Source of the DNA: CAVONB01 sp963697205
GTDB lineage: Bacteria; Pseudomonadota; Alphaproteobacteria; Rhizobiales; Hyphomicrobiaceae
Assembly: GCA_963697205.1 (NCBI GenBank)
Contig: CAVONB010000015.1
Coordinates: 248,001-312,000, forward strand
Reading direction: 5' to 3'
Length of the DNA stretch: 64,000 nucleotides
Below, one piece after another: positions 36,403-46,461 of the stretch. The position numbers and the translations under genes were made by a program. Numbering within the stretch: position 1 is the first letter of the stretch; each line of letters starts with the position of its first letter. The notes below the pieces were generated by a model, which saw only the letters and a program-made list of their open reading frames with translations, ran no database searches and was not told where the DNA came from.

Positions 36403-36581
36403 GATGCGGTCCTCTTTGTGCGGCGTTCGGGTTGCGGCGTTTGGCGATGCGGCGGGGCTACGGTGGCGGACGCTTGACAGATCACGGTCCTATGACGCAA
36501 TCGAGGCTCGCACGCGAGCCCTGGGCGGTGCTGGCCATCGTGCTGGCCGGTGCATTCGTGGATATGGGAGCCTGATTGGCG

Positions 36582-38099
36582 ATGGGTGCGCGTTTCCGCG
36601 AGGACGTGCCGGTTCAGGCGGGCGCGGTGTCGGCCGCGCCCGGCCATGGGGCCGAGAGGGCGGTCGCGCGCCTCGTGGCCGGCGCGGGGATCGCGGCGGC
36701 TGCGCTGTTCATCATCGTCGGCGTGGTGTTCCGGCTGCAGTCGTATGGCGACGGGGCGCTGTTCTCATACGCGGTGGCGGCGGGCGAGAGCTGGGCGTTT
36801 CACTGGCACAACATCTCGGTGCGCGTGTTCGTCTATCTCTGGGCGATGCTGCCCGCGGAGATTTACGCGCGGGCGACAGGCGACGGAGCGGGTGCAGTCG
36901 CGCTCTACGGGTTCTTGTTCTTTTCCGCGCAGGCCGTGGGGCTGGGGCTGACGGCTATGCTCGATCGCACGCGAGGACGTCAGTTCTTTCTGGCGGCGGC
37001 GCTTTCGACGGCGGTGCTGTGCCCGCTGGTGTTCGGCTTTCCAACCGAGATGTGGTTTGCGCACGCCGTGTTCTGGCCGGCTTTGACGCTGGTGCATCGC
37101 GGGGCCGCGGACGGTGGCCGGGCTTTTGGCGCGCTGGTGGCGGCATTTGCGGCGCTGGTGCTGTCTCACGAGGGCGGCGTGGTGCTCGGTGCGGCGATCG
37201 TGGTGACCGCGCTCTTGCGGGGGCCGGCGGATCGCGGATTCAGGCGGGCGCTTGCGGCGTTCGCGCTGGCCGGTTCTGTTTGGCTGGCGATCCGCTTGGC
37301 GTTGAGGCCGGACGCCTATATTTCCGACGCACTCGAAACGGCGGCGCTGAGTTTCGTTGCTCCCGAAAATCTCGCCAGTCGCGCCGTGGTGCTGATCGCG
37401 CTGACGGTGGCCGGATTTCTCGCGTTGCGCACGGCGTGCGTGCGTTTGGGACTGCGCCACGCGGACGTCATCGCGACGGCGATCGCGGTGGGTGTGCTGG
37501 TCGCCTATTGGGTGCTGGCCGCGCCCAGCGTGCACGCCGCGGATCGCTACCGCGTGCGCACGGTGCTGCTGGTGTTGACGCCGGTGATCGGGGGGCTTGC
37601 CGCGCTGCTGGTCGTGACGGGCGAGGGCGGCCTGTGGCCGGCGCTGGCGCGATGGGCGCCTGGAAGATGGCTGGACGTGCTGGCAACGGGGCTGCGACGC
37701 GCGTCCGCGCGGCGCGGTGCAGCCGGGGTGCTGGCGCTGGTGCTGCTCGTGCATGGCGTCGAGACGGGACGGTTCGTATCGGCGTGGACCGCGTATCAGG
37801 GCGCGTTGCGCGAACTTGCGACGGGCGCGTCATCCGACGGGCGGCTCGGGGCGCCGCGCTTTGCCTCGTCAGCGCGGTTGCCCGCCGGTGTTGAGGCGCT
37901 GGATTGGGAATCGACGACGCCCTACCTGTCAGTTCTGGTGGCACCAAGACTGCAGCCGGCGCGGCTCGTCGTGTCGCCGCAGTCCGTCTACATCTGGATG
38001 AGTTGCGCGGATGCGCGCCGGCATGCCGCGCAGGCGTCTGCCGTGCCAGACGATGCACGGGGCCTGATCGCCAGCCATGCGTGCGCCAACCGGGATTAG
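36582..38099 (+). CDS. Polytopic membrane protein, possibly GT-C-like
   Basis: The 505-residue protein has about ten to twelve membrane helices and a periplasmic C-terminal domain of about 110 residues with two Cys. An early loop after helix 1 contains YGDGALFSYAVAAGESW, and a later one FPTEMWFAHAVFWPAL. This resembles GT-C glycosyltransferase topology but lacks a motif I can call with confidence. The ATG at 36582 has GGGAG 11 bases upstream; an in-frame TTG at 36576 is an alternative. Its stop overlaps the rimO stop on the other strand. Confidence 0.7.
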   Translation: MGARFREDVPVQAGAVSAAPGHGAERAVARLVAGAGIAAAALFIIVGVVFRLQSYGDGALFSYAVAAGESWAFHWHNISVRVFVYLWAMLPAEIYARATGDGAGAVALYGFLFFSAQAVGLGLTAMLDRTRGRQFFLAAALSTAVLCPLVFGFPTEMWFAHAVFWPALTLVHRGAADGGRAFGALVAAFAALVLSHEGGVVLGAAIVVTALLRGPADRGFRRALAAFALAGSVWLAIRLALRPDAYISDALETAALSFVAPENLASRAVVLIALTVAGFLALRTACVRLGLRHADVIATAIAVGVLVAYWVLAAPSVHAADRYRVRTVLLVLTPVIGGLAALLVVTGEGGLWPALARWAPGRWLDVLATGLRRASARRGAAGVLALVLLVHGVETGRFVSAWTAYQGALRELATGASSDGRLGAPRFASSARLPAGVEALDWESTTPYLSVLVAPRLQPARLVVSPQSVYIWMSCADARRHAAQASAVPDDARGLIASHACANRD

Positions 38100-39503
38100 A
38101 CCGGTTCCGCCCATAGGTCATAGGCGTCGGCGTGGTCGACGCGGGCGCGGACGATGTCGCCGGGCTTCAGGTCGGTTGCGCCGTTCAGGAACACGCAGCC
38201 GTCGATCTCGGGAGCGTCCCACGCCGAGCGGCCGATGGCGCCTTCGTCGTCGACCTCGTCGATCAGCACGTCGATGGTGCGGCCGACGCGCGCCTGCATG
38301 AGTGCGCCGGAGACGTCCTGCGGCGGTCTGCATGAAGCGATGCCAGCGCTCTTCCTTGACGTCCTCGGGCACGGCGCCGGGCAACGCGTTCGCCTTGGCG
38401 CCGTCGACGGCTTCGTACTTGAAGCAGCCGACGCGGGCGAGCTTGGCCTCCGTCAGCCACTCGAGCAGCAGCTCGAAGTCGGCGTCGGTCTCGCCGGGAA
38501 AGCCGACGATGAAGGTCGAGCGGATGGCGAGGTCGGGGCACACGTCGCGCCAGCGGGCGAGGCGCTCGAGCGTCTTTTCCTGGTGGGCGGGGCGGCGCAT
38601 CGCCTTCAACACGTGCGGGCGCGGCGTGCTGGAAGGGGATGTCGAGGTAGGGGAGGATCTTGCCGTCGGCCATCAGCGGGATGACGTCGTCGACGTGCGG
38701 ATAGGGGTAGACGTAGTGGAGGCGCACCCAGGCGCCGAGGCTGCCGAGGTTCTTCGCCAGGTCGAGGAAGCGGGCCTTGACCGGCGCTGCCCTTCCAGGT
38801 GCTCTCGGCATATTTGATGTCGAGGCCGTAGGCGCTGGTGTCCTGGCTGATGACCAGCAGCTCCTTGACGCCGGCGCGGACGAGGCGTTCGGCCTCGGCC
38901 ATGCACGTGGGCGGCCGGGCGGCTGGCGAGGTCGCCGCGCAGGTCGGGAATGATGCAGAAGGTGCAGCGGTTGTTGCAGCCCTCGGAAATCTTCAGATAG
39001 GCGTAGTGGCGCGGCGTGAGGCGCAGGCCTTCCGGCGGGACGAGGTCGACGTAGGGGTCGTGCAGCGGCGGGACGGCGTCGTGGACGGCGGCGACGACCT
39101 GCTCGTATTGATGCGGGCCGGTGACGGCGAGCACGCCGGGATGCTCGGCGCGGATGCGGTCCTCCTCGACGCCGAGGCAGCCGGTGACGATGACGCGGCC
39201 GTTGTCGCTGATCGCCTCGCCGATCGCGGCCAGGCTCTCGTCCTTGGCGGAGTTGAGGAAGCCGCAGGTGTTGACGACGACGACGTCGGCGCCGTCGTAG
39301 TCGCGGGCGATCTCGTAGCCCTCGGCGCGCAGCCTGGTGATGATGCGCTCGGAATCGACCAGCGCCTTCGGGCAGCCGAGCGAGACGAAGCCGACCTTGG
39401 GTGCGGCTTTCGCCTTGGCGGCACGGCGGACGCGGGGCTGCGCTCGGGCCGCGGCGTGCTTTCCGGGGGGCGATTTGCGCGTGCGTGTGGGGGTGTCTGA
39501 CAT
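38096..39503 (-). pseudogene. rimO: Ribosomal protein S12 methylthiotransferase RimO (frameshifted)
   Basis: RimO methylthiolates an aspartate of ribosomal protein S12 using two Fe-S clusters and SAM. The sequence shows the N-terminal domain (VGFVSLGCPKALVDSERI, VVNTCGFLNSAKDES), the radical-SAM motif CNNRCTFCIIP, and a C-terminal TRAM domain. A 38-residue basic, Ala/Arg-rich N-terminal extension precedes it. Four single-base insertions near 38903, 38791, 38618 and 38322 break the frame; removing one base at each gives an uninterrupted protein. Sequence error is the simplest explanation. Confidence 0.88.
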
Positions 39504-39718
39504 GGCGGCAGCTTCTAGCATATCGTCGGGGGCGCGCCACAGGGTCTCGCTGTCTCGGCCTCTGCCACTGGCTCTCGCGATCGGGGCCGGCAGCGGGCGC
39601 GGGCCGTATCATGGCCACGATTGGCTCTAAGCTCCCAGGCTTGCGATTCGGCGCGTGCAGACGGCTGCTGTGCGCCGGCCGTCATGCATCTGCCGTCACG
39701 ACAGGGGGATGGGGCACC

Positions 39719-41062
39719 ATGCTCGGGTGGTGGAAGAAGACCGACGGGTTCGAGTGGCGCGAATATGTGCGCACGACCATTCTCGTCAAACGCAAGCAGC
39801 GCCGCGATCGCGTGGTCGAGGCGAAGGTGCAGGCCGTGGCCGGCGCCAAGCGCGCCGGGCAGGCCAGCGCGGCGGCAAGCGGGCGTGGGCTGGCGGCGTT
39901 GTGGCGCGGATCGACGCGAGGGCTCAAGGGGCTGGGCAGCGTCGTGTGGCGCGGGATGGCGCTGGGCCTGGGATGGATCGGAACTGCGCCGCGCCGCGCG
40001 TTGGCGGTTGCCGGCCCGGCGCTGACGTCGGCGCAATGGCGACTGAAGCCGATGGCGCGCCGCCTGACGACGCCGCCGCTGCGGACCGTCCTGCGCAACG
40101 GCGGACTGGTGGCCCTGATCATTGCGCTGGCGTGGCTGCCGGGGCGCGGGCTTTCGCAGGAGACATGGATTGCCGGCGGGATCGCGGTGGCGCTGCTGGG
40201 CGGGCTTGGGTTGGCGCGTGTCATCGTCGGCGAGCGGCTTCTTCCCGACGGCCTGGCGGGGCGCGTGCCGGGCGTGGGCTGGGTCGCCGACCGTGTGCCT
40301 GCCATCAGCCCGAAGGTCGTCGGTGGCGCCGTGGCGGCTGTGGTGCTGGCGCTGGCCGGGGGGCTCGCCTGGCAGTCCTGGCAGGGCGGCGGCCTGCCGA
40401 CGCCGAGCCTCGCTTCGCTGCAGATCCCGGGGTTTTCGGCCTCGCAGAAGATCGAGGGGCGGGCGTCTGCCATTGATGGCGACACGCTCAGGATCGGCAG
40501 TTCCATCGTTCAGCTAGACGGGATCGAGGCGCCGGAGCGCACGCAGCGCTGCCGCGGCCCCGGCAATCGCAGTTGGCGCTGCGGGGACGCTGCGCGCGAG
40601 GCGCTGGCGCGGCTGACCGGGCGCAAGCGGATCGTGTGCACGGTGTCGACTGGGGCAGTCGAAACCGACGGGTCCGGCCGCATGGCGTCGGGCACCTGCG
40701 AGGTCGACGGCGCCGATCTCGCGGAGACCCTGGTGCGCAAGGGGTATGTTTTCGCCAAGTCTGGCTTGTTTGCCCGCTATAGCGCGGCGGAGGATGGCGC
40801 GCGGGCGGATCGCGCCGGGGTGTGGCGTGGCACTGGTGAGCGACCGCAGGCGTGGCGCGACAAGCTGTGGGCGGAGGCCAAGCGGTCGGCGCCCGACGGC
40901 TGCCCGATCAAGGGCGAGGTGCGATCCGGGGCCAAGGTTTATCTGTTGCCGTGGTCGCCGCGTTACGAACGGGCCAAGGTGAGCAGCCGACGCGGCGAGC
41001 GCTGGTTCTGCACGGAGGCGGAGGCGCAGGAAGCCGGCTGGCGGCCACGGGAGCGCTCCTGA
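39719..41062 (+). CDS. Thermonuclease-family protein with membrane region and C-terminal sunset-like domain
   Basis: The 447-residue protein has a basic, coiled N-terminal region (about 1-105), two membrane helices (about 125-165 and 200-222), then a staphylococcal-nuclease-like domain (about 240-375) with AIDGDTLRIG, LDGIEAPERTQ and RMASGTCEV. The last 50 residues (GEVRSGAKVYLLPWSPRYE, GERWFCTEAEAQEAGWR) match the sunset-type domain often found on these secreted nucleases. The predicted topology puts the nuclease in the periplasm. I begin at ATG 39719; upstream in-frame sequence overlaps the rimO promoter. Confidence 0.78.
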   Translation: MLGWWKKTDGFEWREYVRTTILVKRKQRRDRVVEAKVQAVAGAKRAGQASAAASGRGLAALWRGSTRGLKGLGSVVWRGMALGLGWIGTAPRRALAVAGPALTSAQWRLKPMARRLTTPPLRTVLRNGGLVALIIALAWLPGRGLSQETWIAGGIAVALLGGLGLARVIVGERLLPDGLAGRVPGVGWVADRVPAISPKVVGGAVAAVVLALAGGLAWQSWQGGGLPTPSLASLQIPGFSASQKIEGRASAIDGDTLRIGSSIVQLDGIEAPERTQRCRGPGNRSWRCGDAAREALARLTGRKRIVCTVSTGAVETDGSGRMASGTCEVDGADLAETLVRKGYVFAKSGLFARYSAAEDGARADRAGVWRGTGERPQAWRDKLWAEAKRSAPDGCPIKGEVRSGAKVYLLPWSPRYERAKVSSRRGERWFCTEAEAQEAGWRPRERS

Positions 41063-41120
41063 CGGCGGGACGGCCGGGGCGCTGCGGACGGTGGCTGGGC
41101 GGCGTTGCAAGGCGGGAAAG

Positions 41121-41160
41121 GAAAAAGCCCGCGGCCGGGGGAGGGCCGCGGGCTCGAAAG
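41121..41160 (-). terminator. Strong terminator hairpin in a 343-base gap
   Basis: AGCCCGCGGCC (41126-41136) pairs with GGCCGCGGGCT (41144-41154). Read on the minus strand it is followed by TTTTTC, so it can end transcription from the acyl-CoA ligase gene. It lies just after the nuclease gene and may serve both. The rest of 41063-41405 is AT-richer DNA with no gene I can support. Confidence 0.7.
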
Positions 41161-41405
41161 CGTGACGCCTCTAGGGGGGATAGGTGGGACGGCGCCACGT
41201 TCGGACTTGTGAAGAATAACACGGCGCCGCCGTATTGCAAGCGATTCGCCTTAACGCTATTGCAAAAAAGTCAAGGACGGTTGACGCCGCTTTGCGCCAA
41301 AGCCGACAAACAACTTGAAATTGGCAGTGAATTAGAGAGCGAAACGCAAGGTTTCGTATTCTGGTCAGACGATCCACACGTCCGGCGTGGTCAGACGATC
41401 CGTAT

Positions 41406-43067
41406 TTACGATCGGCCTGGGGCGGGCTTGTCGCTGCCGGCGACCGATTGACGTAGGACAAACTTCTGGATCTTGCCGGTCGAGGTCTTGGGCAGCGGCC
41501 CGAAAACGAAGTGATGCGGCACTTTGTAGCCGGCGAGGCCCGACCGGCACCATGCAACCAGATCGTCTGGCGCCGGCTGTGCGGCGCCGGGCTTGAGCGT
41601 GACGAAGGCACAGGGCGTTTCGCCCCATTTCTCGTCCGGCATGGCGACGACTGCCGCTTCCATTATGCTCGGATGGCGATAAAGCACCTCCTCGATCTCG
41701 AGCGAGGAGATGTTTTCGCCGCCGGAAATGATGATGTCCTTGGAGCGATCCTTGACCTCGATGTAGCCGTCGGGGTGCCAGACGGCCAAATCGCCGGAAT
41801 GATAATAATCCCCGGCGAATGCGGCGTCGGTTGCGGTCGGGTTTTTCAAGTAGCCCTGCATCAGCGTGTTTCCCCGGAGCAGGATTTCGCCAATCGTACA
41901 CGCGTCCCTCGGGACCGGTTCCAGAGTTTCAGGATCGGCGACGATCATGTCGTCGATCAGGGCGATGCGGGACGCCCTGGCGGGCCATCAGACGGGCGCG
42001 GTCGTCGGTGTCGAGGCTGTCCCACTCGCGATGGTGGACGCAGGTCGTCGATGGGCCATAGCTCTCCGTCGTGCCGTAGGCGTGCAGCACCTGAAAGCCC
42101 ATTGCCTCCATGTCGCGAATGACGGCGGAGGGCGGGGCAGCGCCGCCGGTCATGATGCGCGGGCGCTGGGGCAGGGCGCGCTTGTCGGCGTCGGGGGCGT
42201 GGATCAGCATCGACAGCACGATCGGAGCGCCGCACATGTGGGTGGCGCCATGCTCGGCGGCGAGCGCGAAGATCCGTGCGGGCTCGACCTTTCTCAGGCA
42301 GATGTGGGTGCCGGCGGCCGCGGTGACGGCCCAGGTGAAGGTCCAGCCGGCGCAGTGGAACATCGGCAGCGTCCACAGGTAGCGGCTGTCGTGGTCGAGC
42401 CCGAAGGTCAATGCGTTGGACAGCGCGTTCAGATGGGCGCCGCGATGGTTGAGGACCGCGCCCTTGGGGTTGCCGGTCGTGCCGGAGGTGTAGAGCAGGC
42501 AGATCGCGTCCCATTCGTCGCGGGGGCCGGGATAGACGAAGTCGGGGTCGCCGGTGGCGAGAAAATCCTCATACTCGACGCCGCCGAAGTCCGGCAGCGT
42601 CGGCGGTCTCGGCATCGGCGATGTCGATGACGAGAGGGCGGTTGGCGCACAGCTCCAGCGCCGGCGCGATGGTGGCGTGGAATTCGCGGTCGGCGAGGAA
42701 CACCTTGGCCTCGCCGTGGTCGAGGCAGAAGGCGATCGCGGCGGCGTCGAGGCGGATGTTGATCGCGTTCAAGCACGGCTCCGAGCATGGGCACGGCGTA
42801 GTGGGCTTCGAGCATCGCGGGCACGTTGGCAGCGAGGACCGAGACGGTGTCGCCGTAGCCGATGCCGGCCCGCTTCAGGGCGGAGGCCAGGCGGCGGCAG
42901 CGGGCGTAGAATTCACGATAGGTGAAGGCCCGGTCGCCATGAATGACGGCGGTGCGGTCGGCGAAGAAGGTCGCGGCGCGGCGCAGAAAACTGAGCGGCG
43001 TCAGGGGGACGAAATTGGTCGGCCGCCTAGCGAGCTCGGGACGGCCGGAATAGATGTCGGATGCCAT
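41406..43067 (-). pseudogene. AMP-dependent acyl-CoA synthetase/ligase (frameshifted)
   Basis: Joined across its breaks, this is a 550-residue member of the ANL superfamily that activates a carboxylic acid with ATP and CoA. It has the P-loop LLYTSGTTGNPKGAV, HAYGTTESYGPST (A5), the YHSGDLAVWHPDGYIEVKDR segment with the adenylate-binding Asp, and the C-terminal Lys in TSTGKIQKFVL. The layout is like medium-chain, cinnamate or methylthiopropionate CoA ligases. Single-base insertions occur near 41967, 42598 and 42772. It is next to other acyl-CoA catabolic genes. Confidence 0.86.
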
Positions 43068-43159
43068 GGGCTCGGGCTCTCTCTGCGGCTGACGTTGTGG
43101 CCTATCGACTTCGACATGCTCAGAGCCGACGTTTTGGAATCACGGCGCTTGGGCGCCGG

Positions 43160-43832
43160 TCAGGTCTCGTGCCAGGTGACGAATTCCGTGAGCGGGATGC
43201 GGTCTGGCGTGAAGGTATTCACCTTGGCGTCCGGGTCCGCATAGCCGAGCGCCATGCCGCAAATGACGACCTCGTCGCCGGGGATGTCGAGCAGCTCGCG
43301 AATGCGCGCGTGATAGTTGCAGAACGCCGCCTGTGGGCAGGTCTCGAGCCCCTCGCCGCGAGCCGCGACCATGACTGATTGCAGAAACATGCCCATGTCG
43401 AGCCATGAGCCGGGCTCCATGTCGCGATCCATCGTGAAGATGAGGCCGACGGGGGCGTCGAAGAAGAGATAATTGCGTCCCGTCTGGACGTGGGCCTTGT
43501 CGCGGTCGCCCTTGGCGATGCCGAGCGTGCCGAACAGGCCCCAGCCGCAGGCGCGGCGACGCGCCAGGTAGGGGTCACGCCATTTGACCGGATAATAATT
43601 GTACTCGCGCTGGCCCTCGTCGCCGGCCTCGTAGCGCGCGTGAATATCGGCGCTCGAAACGGCGCTTGGCTTCGCCTTGCAGGACGTGGGCCTTCCACGG
43701 CTGGATGTTAGAGCCGGACGGTGCGCGGCCGGCGGTCTTCAGGATGCGCTCGATGAGCGGCCGGGGGACCGGTGTGTCGAGAAAGGCACGGATGCTCTGC
43801 CGGCCACGGATGGCCTCGGCGACCGTCATCAT
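43160..43832 (-). pseudogene. Nitroreductase family protein (one frameshift)
   Basis: The product is an FMN-dependent NAD(P)H oxidoreductase of about 223 residues. It has the start MTVAEAIRGRQSIRAFLDTP, a GRAPSGSNIQPW FMN-binding segment, GSWLDMGMFLQSVMVAARG, and a C-terminal IPGDEVVICGMALGYAD. AGGAGAAACCC precedes the ATG at 43832. One extra base near 43652 (in the codons after KRRFE) breaks the frame; all else is intact. Confidence 0.85.
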
Positions 43833-44062
43833 GGTCGGGTTTCTCCTGTCAAACGTCTGCGCGCGGAGCGCGGGTTGCACCCATGGGTGCGGGTCGGGCG
43901 GCAGCTGTCAAGGCACCGCGCGTGCAGGGTAGCCCAACGCGCACGCCGGAGCGCGGTGCGAGAGCGGTTGGCGGCCCGGCGAAACTCTGCTTCTCTGCCA
44001 GCAAGTCCCGCGCATCAGACGGGGCGCTGGGTCATGTGGAGTCAACGTTCCGAGGTCATCCG

Positions 44063-44833
44063 ATGTCACTGGTTCTCACCGAGCGCCCGGCTGACGGCGT
44101 GCTGCTGCTCCGGCTCAATCGGCCGGAGGCGCGCAACGCGCTCAACACCGCGCTGAGGCAGGCGATCGTGGCGGCACTGGAGGCGGCCGCGGAAGACGCC
44201 ACGGTGCGCGCCGTGGTCATGACCGGCAACGAAAAGGCGTTCGCGGCGGGTGCGGATCTCGCGGAGATGCGGCCGTCGACGCCGATCGAGATGATGCAGC
44301 GAGGGACGCACAAGCTGTGGGACCGGATCGGTGCGTTTCCCAAGCCGCTGATCGCGGCGATCAACGGGTTCGCGCTGGGTGGCGGGTTGGAGCTCGCGCT
44401 GCATTGCGACATCATCATCGCAGGCGAGGGCGCGCGGGTCGGGCAGCCGGAGGTGAAGGTCGGCATCATGCCGGGCGGCTCGGGGACGCAGCGGCTGACG
44501 CGGGCGATCGGCAAATACAAGACGATGATGCTCGTCCTGACGGGCGAAATGATCGGCGCTAAAGAGGCGTGCGACATGGGCATCGTCAGTCGCGTGGTGC
44601 CCGATGCCGAAGTCGTGGTGCACGCAATAGAGATGGCCAAGGGGATTGCCGCGCTGCCGCCGATCTCGGTCGCGTTCGCCAAGGAAGCGGTGGTCGCGGG
44701 CGAGGACGCGCCGATGTCGACGGCGTTGAGCCTGGAACGCAAGGCGCTGTGGCTGTTGTTTGCGACCGAGGACCAGAAGGAAGGGATGGGGGCGTTCCTG
44801 GAAAAGCGCACGCCGTCGTTCAAGGGCAAGTGA
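44063..44833 (+). CDS. Enoyl-CoA hydratase
   Basis: The 256-residue crotonase-fold enzyme hydrates enoyl-CoA. It has the oxyanion-hole segments AFAAGADLAEM and GFALGGGLELALHCDI, and both catalytic-type acids (Glu in PEVKVGIMPGGSGTQRL). This pattern fits PaaF/EchA-type hydratases. The ATG at 44063 is placed by homology. It is followed by a 3-hydroxyacyl-CoA dehydrogenase gene, so the pair would carry out consecutive beta-oxidation steps. Confidence 0.93.
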   Translation: MSLVLTERPADGVLLLRLNRPEARNALNTALRQAIVAALEAAAEDATVRAVVMTGNEKAFAAGADLAEMRPSTPIEMMQRGTHKLWDRIGAFPKPLIAAINGFALGGGLELALHCDIIIAGEGARVGQPEVKVGIMPGGSGTQRLTRAIGKYKTMMLVLTGEMIGAKEACDMGIVSRVVPDAEVVVHAIEMAKGIAALPPISVAFAKEAVVAGEDAPMSTALSLERKALWLLFATEDQKEGMGAFLEKRTPSFKGK

Positions 44834-44909
44834 GCGTGGGTCGCGGGCCGGCGTGCGCCGCCGCCGGGGCCACGGTCCTGCCGCACGAAGACCAGGATGG
44901 GAGGGCGCG

Positions 44910-46451
44910 ATGCCGCTCGATGCAATGAAGCCCGATCTCGTCGTGGGCGTGGTCGGCACCGGTGCAATGGGACGCGGCATCGTGCAGGTCTCAGCCCAAG
45001 GCGGCATGCGCGTCGTGTGCCACGATACTAAGCCCGGCGCGGCTGCGGCGGCCAAGGCCGGCATCGCGAATATCCTGGCCACGCTGGTAGAGAAGGGCCG
45101 CGTGTCGCAGGCCGATGCCGATGCGGCAGTGGCGCGGATCAGCGTGACCGATGATCTCGCCAACGTCGCGAAAGCGGATGTCGTGGTCGAGGCCGTGATC
45201 GAGCGGCTCGACATCAAGCAGGATCTGTTCGCCGAGTTCGACCGCCTGGCCGGGCCCGATACGATCCTGGCGACCAACACGTCGTCGCTGCCGGTGACGG
45301 CGATCGCTGCCAAGTGCGCGAACCCCGAGCGCGTCGCGGGCCTGCACTTTTTCAATCCCGTGCCGCTGATGCGGCTGGTGGAGGTGATCCCGGGCTTGAA
45401 GACGCGGCCGGATGTGAGCGAGGCGCTGATGGTTATCGGGCGGCGGATGACGCGCGAGCCGATCCTGTGCAGCGACAGTCCGGGCTTCATCGTGAACCAC
45501 GTCGGGCGCGCCTACGTGCCGGAGGCCTCGCGGCTGGTGGCGGAAGGCGTTGCGGCGTTTGACGACATCGATCGGATCATGATCGGCGCGCCGGGTTTCC
45601 GGATGGGGCCGTTCCAGCTGATCGACCTGACCGGCGCGGACGTCTCGGTGCCGGTGATGGAAAGCATCCTCGGGCAGTTCTACGGCGACCCGCTCTATGC
45701 GCCGCAGCCGCTTTTGAAGACGCGCGTGGATGCCGGGATGTTCGGGCAGAAGACCGGCGCGGGCTGGTATGCCTATCCGGGCGGCAAGCGCGAGGAGCTG
45801 GCGCCACGTCCGGTGCCTGTGGTGGCGCGACGGCGGCCGGTGTGGGTGCGTCCGAGCCAGGCGGAGCCGGAGTTGTCGGCGTCGGTGGCGGATCTGCTGG
45901 CGAAGTCGGGCGCGGAGGTCGAGCGCGGCCCATCGCCCGGCAAGGACGCCGTGATCCTTTTGACCCCGATCGGCTGGGATGTGACGACGGCAGCGCTCGA
46001 CCTGCAGCTCGATCCGGAGCGGACGGTGGCGGTCGATGCGCTGTTCGGGCTGAAGAGCGCGCGGACGTTGATGGTCTCGCCGGCAACGACCCCGGAGGTC
46101 CGCGATGCCGCACACGCGATGCTCGCGGCCGACGGTGCGATGGTGGCCGTCATCAACGACAGTCCCGGTTTCGTCGCGCAGCGGATCGTGGCGCACATCA
46201 TCAACACGTGCTGCCACATCGCGCAGCGGCAGATTGCGACGCCTGAGGACATCGACAAGGGCGCCATGCTGGGGTTGTCGTATCCTTACGGGCCGCTGGC
46301 GTGGGGCGACGCGATCGGGGCGAAGCGCGTGATGCACATCCTGGCGCGGCTGGAATCGTTTTACGGCGAGCCGCGCTATCGACCGTCGCCCTGGCTCAAG
46401 CGGCGCGCGGCGCTGGGCCTGTCACTGCTCGCGCCCGACCGCAGGAGCTGA
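44910..46451 (+). CDS. 3-hydroxyacyl-CoA dehydrogenase (PaaH/HbdA-like)
   Basis: The 513-residue NAD-dependent enzyme oxidises 3-hydroxyacyl-CoA. It has GVVGTGAMGRGIVQVSAQGG at residues 12-31, the catalytic His in LHFFNPVPLMRLVEVI, and a tandem C-terminal 3HCDH domain repeat (SPGFIVNHVGRAYVPEA and later SPGFVAQRIVAHIINT). The duplicated C-terminal domain is the arrangement of PaaH-type enzymes in phenylacetate degradation. GGGAGGGCGCG lies upstream of the start. It is in one unit with the hydratase and the following ligase. Confidence 0.92.
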   Translation: MPLDAMKPDLVVGVVGTGAMGRGIVQVSAQGGMRVVCHDTKPGAAAAAKAGIANILATLVEKGRVSQADADAAVARISVTDDLANVAKADVVVEAVIERLDIKQDLFAEFDRLAGPDTILATNTSSLPVTAIAAKCANPERVAGLHFFNPVPLMRLVEVIPGLKTRPDVSEALMVIGRRMTREPILCSDSPGFIVNHVGRAYVPEASRLVAEGVAAFDDIDRIMIGAPGFRMGPFQLIDLTGADVSVPVMESILGQFYGDPLYAPQPLLKTRVDAGMFGQKTGAGWYAYPGGKREELAPRPVPVVARRRPVWVRPSQAEPELSASVADLLAKSGAEVERGPSPGKDAVILLTPIGWDVTTAALDLQLDPERTVAVDALFGLKSARTLMVSPATTPEVRDAAHAMLAADGAMVAVINDSPGFVAQRIVAHIINTCCHIAQRQIATPEDIDKGAMLGLSYPYGPLAWGDAIGAKRVMHILARLESFYGEPRYRPSPWLKRRAALGLSLLAPDRRS

Positions 46452-46461
46452 CGCGGACGCC

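Noticed and set aside
44066..46337. Long minus-strand frames opposite the hydratase and dehydrogenase genes
   Set aside because: They are antisense shadows of two conserved enzymes, without domains.
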